In this document: positions 54,801 through 63,800 of the stretch, piece by piece | How positions within the stretch are numbered: position 1 is the stretch's first letter | Layout: each line of letters starts with the position of its first letter | NCBI GenBank assembly: GCA_018389105.1 | Contig: JACATO010001079.1 | Coordinates: 62,001 to 126,000, forward strand | Source: Nautilus pompilius | Lineage: Eukaryota; Mollusca; Cephalopoda; Nautilida; Nautilidae | Length of the DNA stretch: 64,000 bases | Reading direction: 5' to 3' | The notes under the pieces: model-generated | What the model was told of the DNA's origin: nothing | Seen by the model: the letters and a program-made list of their open reading frames with translations, nothing else | The model's database searches: none | Made by a program: the position numbers and the translations under genes

Positions 54801-57800
54801 TCTGTGGATTGACTGACTGCTCCATCAAACAGGATGTTTTGTGACAAGAAAGATTTTGAAATGGATGTGATTGTTAATGGCTCAGATTTATTTTAATTAG
54901 ACATCGAAACATGATTTGCTAATTTCTTATTGTTTCTGTACATTCCAAAAGTAAAAATTTAGTTTAAAAGATGGTATTTAAAAAAAATAATAATAAGAAT
55001 AATTATCAAATGACTAGTCACAAAAAAAAAAGTCAAATATATAAATCAGTGAAAACTGTCTTAGTGAGACATGGGATTGATGAGATTTACAGATATTCTT
55101 TATCCTTTGGTTGGTAGTGGACAAATGCACTCTCATTTCTTTTTAATCTCTCTAATCTTTCTCTCTCTCTTAATGTTTATCAGTGCAGAAAATCATAACT
55201 TGCACAAATAAGATGTGGAAAACTGCATGGGAATCCCAAGTGCCCTTTTCACTGTTTGGGTATTTCCTTTTCGTCTGTGTCCAGAAAGTATCCTTTGGTA
55301 GTTCCAAACACTTCAATCTCAATGTACAATCAGTACAAATATCCTTCAACTCTTCCTCTGCAAGATTAAGTTGCACGTTATTGGATGCAGCTTTAATGAA
55401 TGGATCTCTCAGCCAGTCAGCTGTCAACAGATAAATCTGGAAATTATGACTGGATTTTCTCCTCTAGTGATGCCAAGTGCTCACAAATCAGCACTACTGC
55501 CTCTATTTTTTTTGTTTACAGTAATATTTGAGAACATGTCCATGTTGCCTCCTTTCCCTCTCACTTTCTAAGAGTTGTATCTCTCTCTTTCAGAGCAGGA
55601 AGCTTATCTGAAGAAGATAGAATATTCTTTTGTTTCTTCCTTAATTTCTTCTTTCAGTTCATAAACACGGCATGGCACCCATCCTCCTGATAGCCATCTG
55701 ACTTCAGTATGCAGAATAAGATTTATATAAAAAAAAAAAAAAACATTAGCCACATTGAGAAACATGAAAACTCCAGATTTTGAGGTTTTTTGCTGTTAAA
55801 TTTGCATCCCTGCTCTCTTCAGTGTTTTTACCCTTTGCCAAAGCCACTCGCACCAATTCTTTCTTGTGGTACCAAAGCACCACTTGGATGCATCTAGGGC
55901 ATCCCATTTGAGAACAGCTGGTTTGCACCATCTTAAGGAGCAAACTTGACATGTTGCAGGTGTTAGCCAGTGACAAAGAAAGTTCTGTCTGCAATCTTAA
56001 TAATCATAACTGAAAGTGCGTACAACACTCTCCACTTACATCAAAGCTTCAAAATCACTAAAGAATTATTTACCAGTTGCTATGAATATGGCATCATAAC
56101 AAAACCAAAACACACTCATATCCAGACCAACAGATTCTGAATGAGCAGCTTTCACAAGGAATGTTTGGTGTTCTGCTAGCCTCTCTTTATTCAAATCTAA
56201 CTTGCTTAAATTATACAAGGGACATTCAGATGAAAAACTAGCTGAAATAACATTGCTATAACGATATCCTTCCCTTTATTTGAACATTTGTCCCTAGTAC
56301 AAACAATTTCACCACACCTATAATTCAGTTTATAAAGTTTCCATGTTACTTTGTCCCAGGCATAATAATGCAAACACACATTCACACTGTTTTTGTGATA
56401 TCCACCCTGCCATTTGGAATGATCATTGTGTGAATAAATCAAATTTCAACAAATGAGAAAAATATTTCTGAATATAATAATCATAAATAAAAGTTGAATA
56501 TATAACATTTTAACATAGATAAAAAATTTTTCATTTTTGTGAATGATTGTGTCAGCGAAATTGTTTTGCACATGCACTTTCACTCTTGTTGGGAAAGTGA
56601 ACTACTTACAGAGCACTTTTAGCCCTCCATGTATCACATCAGTTTTTATCTTACAGAAGCACTGGTTAGTATTCATCTTGAACTGGCTGTATATTTAGTC
56701 AACACACTATGCAAAATACCTGGAGTTTTCGTGAGATATGGATTTACCATTTCAAGGTGTTATATTACTGAGAAAGGTACTGCATGTCAGTCCCTTTGGC
56801 TCATATGATGCTAATAATGCAGATTTGACGGATAGAAAGATACATATGTACCCCAGGTATTATCAAGACAGAGAGTTAAAGGTTTTTATGTTATATGTTA
56901 AGATAGTATTGCCAGACAGTCTCATATATAATAAGCTCAACATAAGACCATTTTTAAATGTTTGTTTACATCAGTTGTCTGAGTGGGAAGTATTTTATAC
57001 AGATTGCATCCAAAAATTGCAGATTTCTGATTGAATAGATTAATTAGAGATGAAGCACAGCAGATATCACACACTTAATATTTTATTGTGCATGCTATAG
57101 TAAGAAGATACAACACTTAAGGCAGTGGTTCCCAACCTTTTTGGACTTGTGGACCTTTTTCTAATACTCAAAAGACCTGCGACCCCCTGCTACACTTCCA
57201 TAATTGAAAAAAATCACATAAATAGGAGTTTTATTTGAATATATTGACAGTTTTGAGAGAAATTCACCAGGAAAAAACATTTCACACACATCCTTCAACA
57301 CATCTTTCTTTCTCAAAATTTAGTGACCTAATGTGGTGCCTGTTTTTGTGTCTGGGCAGCCAGCTTGGAAATTTGCAGCCGTGTATTTGCCAAAGCCAAC
57401 CTCATGTCATCCTCAACATTCAGCCTGTTCTTTTCCTTTGTTTTGATGTGAACAAGAGTTGGAAATCCAGTCTCGAGGTGGAGGCAAATGGAAGCAGAAC
57501 TCGGAAGGCAAGCATGGTGACATTGGGATATGACAGATACATAGCACACCAGAACTGACTCAGCAATTTATCATAAAACAGGTCACATGCCGGGGAATCG
57601 TTCACAGATCCAAGAATTCATCCTGGACTTCATTGAGAATACTGGCTACATCCAGGGAAGCAGAGAATGGATTTTATACCAGAGTAGCAGCTTCTCCTGT
57701 GAGCTCAAGGAAGTACTGCTGAAATTCCTTTTCAAGGGATTCAAGCTGCCCAGTAATCTCCTCTTTCAGAATCTCATCTAGTTCACCTTCATATTCCCCC

Positions 57801-60800
57801 ACCACACTGCAGAGTTTTTCAACCATGGCAATGTTTCCAAGATTTACTTTCCGACGCCAATTTTTCAGTTTGGATACAAATGCCTGCAGATTGTCTTGAA
57901 ATTGGATAATGTGTGTTTCTGTTCCCTGAAGTTTCAGGTTCAGCTTATTCAGCTGGTCAAAAATGTCTGCTAATCTTTTCATCCAAGCTTCATCATCAAA
58001 GCAAACCACAAGGCCATGTTTCCCTTGCACTTCCAGAAACAACCTGATTTCATCTTTCAGCTCAAAGACACAATTGACAACATTTCCTTTTGACAACCAG
58101 CATACAGCAGTGTAGAAAAGAAAAACCTCATGGTCAGAATTCATGTCTTTGCAGAGTTTTTGAACAGACGGGTGTTGGGGGCCCCAGCTTTGATGTAATT
58201 CACAATTTTGATCAGAGAATCAATGGGAGCACGGCTCAATTGCATCAGTCCTACTGTGGTAACAGTTCGAGCTCCAGCCTTTGTCTCCAGTGTGTATTGT
58301 CCATGTTTCTATGAAGGTGGCAGAGCGACAGGAAGCCGCGTGGGGCCGGTGATGCAAGTGTGTTACCGCAGAGGCATATGATGCAACCGGGAGTACCTGC
58401 CATGGAGACAAGCCTTACACCTTTGGCACTCGGCCTCCCATTGGTGATACTGGTGTATTGGACGCAGGGTAATTTTTGTATACTTTTTCTGGAAAAAAGT
58501 GCGTCTTATAAGCTGGCAAATACGGTACATATAAACAAAACAGATACATACTCATGAACAGTTTCTTGACCCCCTAGTTGGGAACCAGGAAATGCAAATT
58601 AAATTTATTTATTACTGTGATATAACCTATATATATGGCATTTATTTTTGATCATCTTCGCTCTCTGTTACATACTTTACAAGAAACAGTAACTTCATAA
58701 AATTAGTGATATATGAAACAGAAATATGATTTAACCTATAAAATTATAACTACAGCAACTTTATAATCTGTATTTAGGAGTATTGCTCATTTATTTATAA
58801 AAAGATAAATGCCGAGTGATTCTAATTGTCAGGCACATTGTGGTTTGTCTGCTGCTTGTTTTCTAGTGAATATTACAAAATAGGTGTATAGCTGCTTTTA
58901 AACATGGGAATTCCTCTTACAAATGGCTGTACAAATTTTAAAAATAAACAAATATGAGCTTTTAATGTTTTCTAGTTAAGTCCACAGGAATTACCCAGCT
59001 GAAAGAGGCTCTTTCCTTCTCGTCATTTGTTTTCTGCTGCACTTGGTGCTTGGTAGGAAAACAAAAATATAGCCATTTTGGTAAGAAGCCTGAAGAACAG
59101 TTGGTTGAAAGGTCATTGTATTCAAAAACACTTCTGCAGTTTCATTGTTTTTCTATGATCCTTTTTTAGGAATTCATATTTGCATAATGTTCATTTCAGG
59201 CTGTGTTCAAGAACTATGATCATGACAAAGACGGCTTTATCTGTAATGCTGAATTTGAAGCTATTGCTGGAAACTTCCCTTTCATTGATTCATTCTGCGT
59301 GTTGGATGCTGACAAGTAAGTCGTAAATTTTTTGTTCTATATACATAAGTTACCTTTACCTGTAAATGTTTTATTTCTCATATCTTATTACATATTATTA
59401 TTGACAGTAAATCTTAATTTCTACAAGAGTTTCTGAATTTAAAAAAATGTTAGTCAAAAGACTTTTTTCCTAAATTGTGAGGACAATTTGGTTGCACTTA
59501 TACCGGAAGTATTGTGTGTGTGTGTGTGTGTGTGTCATTACTGTATCTAACCTGCTTGACACTGTCTGCCTCAGTCTGTAATGGTGACCTGTGGCCGTTT
59601 ATTTTATTCTCTTACTGAGGAAGCAATTTTAATGCCAAGCCTTCTAATCAGTTTAGTTTGTTTGTAATTGTCTCCTGGTAACTGCTGTCAACAGAATGTA
59701 TGTTAGTGTCAGCCAGCGCAGTTGAAATCATCAGCACTTTAAATACTTCAGTCAAATCTCCCTGTAGGCAATTCTGCTATTTTAAACATCTCTTAATATT
59801 TTTCTGGAACTTTCAAGTCTCTCCATCCTTTCTTAAATAAGGACTCAGACCTGTGGAGTATGTATGCTCAGAATTGCTGCCAGGCCAATTTATACAGGAG
59901 CACCAAAATCCCCTTGCTTTTCTGTTTTATATTCCCCTCCACCATTCCTAAGCTTCTGTCAGCTTCATCAGCTTCTAGAATACATAGCTCTTCAAATTTT
60001 AGACTTCCACATATAGTTACCCCCCCAAAGTCTTTTTTTCCTAAATCTAACGTTATTATGCAAAGATTTTCTCCCTTTCTATTCTGAAAAATTATTAGCC
60101 TTTTTTTTCTTTTCATTAACCTTAGCATAGATTTTGTCAGGAAGGTGATGCATTCTATTGTTATAAAGACACATTTCATGTCCATCTCTCTCTCTCCCTC
60201 TCTCTCTCTAACAGAGTACCACAGATGGTGATTTGAAATGCAGCGTTATCTTGTTAACGTCAATTCAAGAAACGACTAACTTTTATTTATGGCTGTTATT
60301 GTGACTATAAATATTTAGAAAAAAAAACAATCTTGAAGGTTGAGCAGAGGGGTTAGGGGGTACATTGAAACTGCCATTTATCTGGTATCACTGATGAAGT
60401 TAAAGGTCAGTTTTTTCTTATTCAATCTTTTTGTTTTGTTATAAGCCGAGCTGTATGAAGTTTTCATTCTAATTTCTATTAATATTGAATTCTTTTTATT
60501 TTCAGAGATGGGATGATTAGTAAATCCGAGATGAAAACCTATTTTATTCGGGCAAATAGCCATGCTATGAAGAACAGCTTTAAGCACGACTTTCATGAAA
60601 CAACTTATTTTAAACCAACTTTCTGTATTCACTGTACTGGACTGGTAGGTGATGTCTCTGTATAGTTGTAGAAGGAATGTATTAAAGAAACTTTCTTTTC
60701 CTTCCTTTCTAAGTTTAAAAGTAAAAGGAAGACAGTGATAGCACTACTGATCTTATTTAAAGTCGCTTTGCATTCATTGTTAACATTTTCAAAAATTCCT

Positions 60801-63800
60801 CAAAATCTCATATTTCTGTGAACGCCCATCACATCCAAACTAAGTCAAGCAGCAGCCGCTGATGGTTACATCACCTTTTAGGCTTGTTTCAGCTCAGTAG
60901 GTAGTTGCTGACCAAAAAAATCAATTTCAGAAAGAAAAAAGAAAAGCTTCTGTCCTCATCCCAAGGGTTTTTTTTTTTTTTTTTGAGAGGATAACTTTCA
61001 TTAACCTTAAGTTTATTGATGATGATGATAATGATTTTAATGCTAGTTAGGAATCTTGATTTTTGACACAGGCTGGATTCTAACCCATGATTGTTAAATG
61101 AACGTACTACCTACCTGCTGGGCCACCAAGGCTTTCACCCACTGATTAAGCACTAGTGATGTAGGTTTTTACGACTGAATTAAAAGAAGCCACGACATTT
61201 TGCTTGTACTAAGCAGAGAAGCTGGCTGCAGATCTATAGCTATTCCTTTGGTCTTGGTGTTCTCGATAAGGATGTTCCGATTATCAAAAGGGCTAATCAT
61301 TGATTCCAATTATATCAGTAGATTAGTAAAATTCACAACAATTTATGATGAAAATTAAAGAGTAAAAACACTAAAAACTGCTCAGTTCACGTAAAATTTG
61401 GTATGTTGCAACATTCTCCGGATGTATTGTTTTGATGGAAGAAGAAAAACAAACAATCAAACACACATACAGATACATAGACTTTGAAAAATACTAAAAG
61501 ATGTTTGAAATCAAAGGTGACTATTGCATGAAGTGACCATACTGCGCTGCATTATTATTAGATATATTTTCTTGGCAATTTTTTTTTTTTACAAAAATAG
61601 ATCTAAAACTTTGTTTTCATTATCGAATATGTGTATGTGTTTTATATACTAATATAAGCAACCAGTATAGTACTAAAGCCTGATTTCCATGATATAGAGA
61701 GCTGCTCCACTGTATTTTTTTGGCCTAATTATTCATTCTTAGTAGTATTATTCATGTTGACTGATCAGGAATTGCTCACTTCAAGCAATTTAGATGCATC
61801 TCCATCTTCCATGTTCTCTTTAGCATTGGTGGATGCGTGTATGTGAGGTAGCAAGAAGCCACCTCAGTCCATTGTTTCTGCATTATAATCTAAGAGCTTT
61901 TCACTGTAAGTACCAGGTTATACAAACGACAGTAATCATTTTCAGTTTTGAGTTTTTGTTTGCAGACCAGTTATACTTTCAGTACGTTCGCTCTCACATA
62001 GTTATGTATTAATCTGGATATGGAAATAGCTATGTTGGTTGATTTAGCAGAAATCCGTAACCGTTTGACAGAGCACTTTGGCTTTGTTACTTTTTATGTT
62101 TTGACCTTCACCCAGTAATGTGCAGGCTGACTGATCCCTGGTTTTTTTGGATGGTGGGTGGGTTGGTGTTGAGATGGCAATTTCTCCCCAACCCACCAAA
62201 AAAATTTGCAAAAACTTTTCTATAATATATATGTAAATATAGACTATACATGTGTGGAAGTGGTAGTGATTGAATGAACACCTATGGAACTTAGCACCTT
62301 TGCTTCCCCTTCTCCATCTTCACACACCTGATTATGCATTAGCCTGGATAAACTGATTTGGGAAAACAAAGAGTGGAAACAATATTCCAGTTATTTTTGA
62401 CTAAGAAATTAGAAATTTGTCGTTTGTTATCATGAAACCTAATAACTGTCTGGCCAGTTACCGATTATCTGGAAACTAATCTGCACATCTCTAGTTCATG
62501 GCACAATGACTTTACACACCAACAGGTTGATGCATAACACTTAATGCAGCCGTACAAAAAGTACCTTGCATATTTAATTTTAAAAAATAAGAAAATCTAA
62601 AACCAAAAGAAAACAATTTGTTTAAAATTTAAAACACTGGGTATTAATCCTGACAAAGTAATCTTGTAAATATTACATCTTCACAGTTTTACTCTTCAAA
62701 GGGCTAATAATAATAACAAAAAGTTTTAAAGTTTCCTTAGCCTGAAGTTTTGTTAACATTTAGTGTATCAGTTAACTAACCGCCTTTTAGTAATTTACTC
62801 TGTACGTAAAACGTTTTGGATAAATTTCAAACAATAGCTTTCCTGTCAGGAAGACCATGGACAACTCTGCGTGTTGTGCGAGATGATGTGCTGAATGACA
62901 ATTAATTTTTATAAGCATTTGATCATTTATTATTTGCAATTTTAAAATTGGAACTAAATGATAAAGATCCACATAACATTTGTTAAGCTGTGGTCTACGG
63001 TGTTCCTTTAAGAAATATCGTTGTACTGGACAAACAAAAGCATCACCTAGTAACTAGTTCACTGTTAATTTAGAGAGGAGGAAGAAATAAGTCAAGAAAA
63101 AAAGTGAGACCAAGAGACTTGTCAGGGGATGAATTCATGTGGTTTGAGCCAAAATGTGTTTACTCTTGACCTACTTCTGGAATTATACTATGATAGTAGT
63201 AGGACGAGAGCTGTTGTATATGTAGAATTTTTTTAAAATTTTTTTACTTGTTTCGATAAATAATAATTTTAAATGAAGATAATTTGATACATTTTTTAGA
63301 AAGCATTGTCGGTTGTTCAACAGTGGAAACAAACAGCAAAAAAAAAAACCACTTCCACTTTTTGATATTTATAATAATGATCGCCCTTTATGACTGAAGA
63401 TGGTTGTTCGTGATTCACATGTGAACACCTGGGTCAAAGAGTTTATTTACTGTATCAGTAGGAGCTGCTGCCTGCAGGCCAACTAAGTGTAGCCTAGCGA
63501 ACACAAAATGCAAGGATAAAATTCTTAATCCTATTTGTTTTTAACAATAAATATATATTATTTATTTTGCATTAGTAATTATTATAAATGAGAAATACAT
63601 ACAATCAGATCTTTTATTATAATACTTCTGTCACTGGTGCAGTTCTGAGCCATTGTAACTCTTAGACAAAGTTAATTTAGTTTTCAGATATTTAATTTGA
63701 TGCATTTCACTGCCCCCTTTTTAATTTTAAGCAAGAACTGACAGCTGCAGATTAGAGGGTGGTACCAATGATGACATTGTCTGTCTAGCTCTGACCTTTA

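Larger units (their letters stand above)
54274..59199 (+). other. RasGRP intron (4.9 kb)
   Basis: Between coding exons 11 and 12. Contains a 65-bp Tc1-like MITE (54515-54579), two hAT transposase relics (55170-55600 and 57123-58588) and a nested pogo-like end (about 58440-58526). Confidence 0.6.

Noticed and set aside
55746-55994. 82-codon minus-strand frame near the hAT relic
   Set aside because: It lies where upstream transposase sequence might be, but I cannot match it to hAT or any other family.
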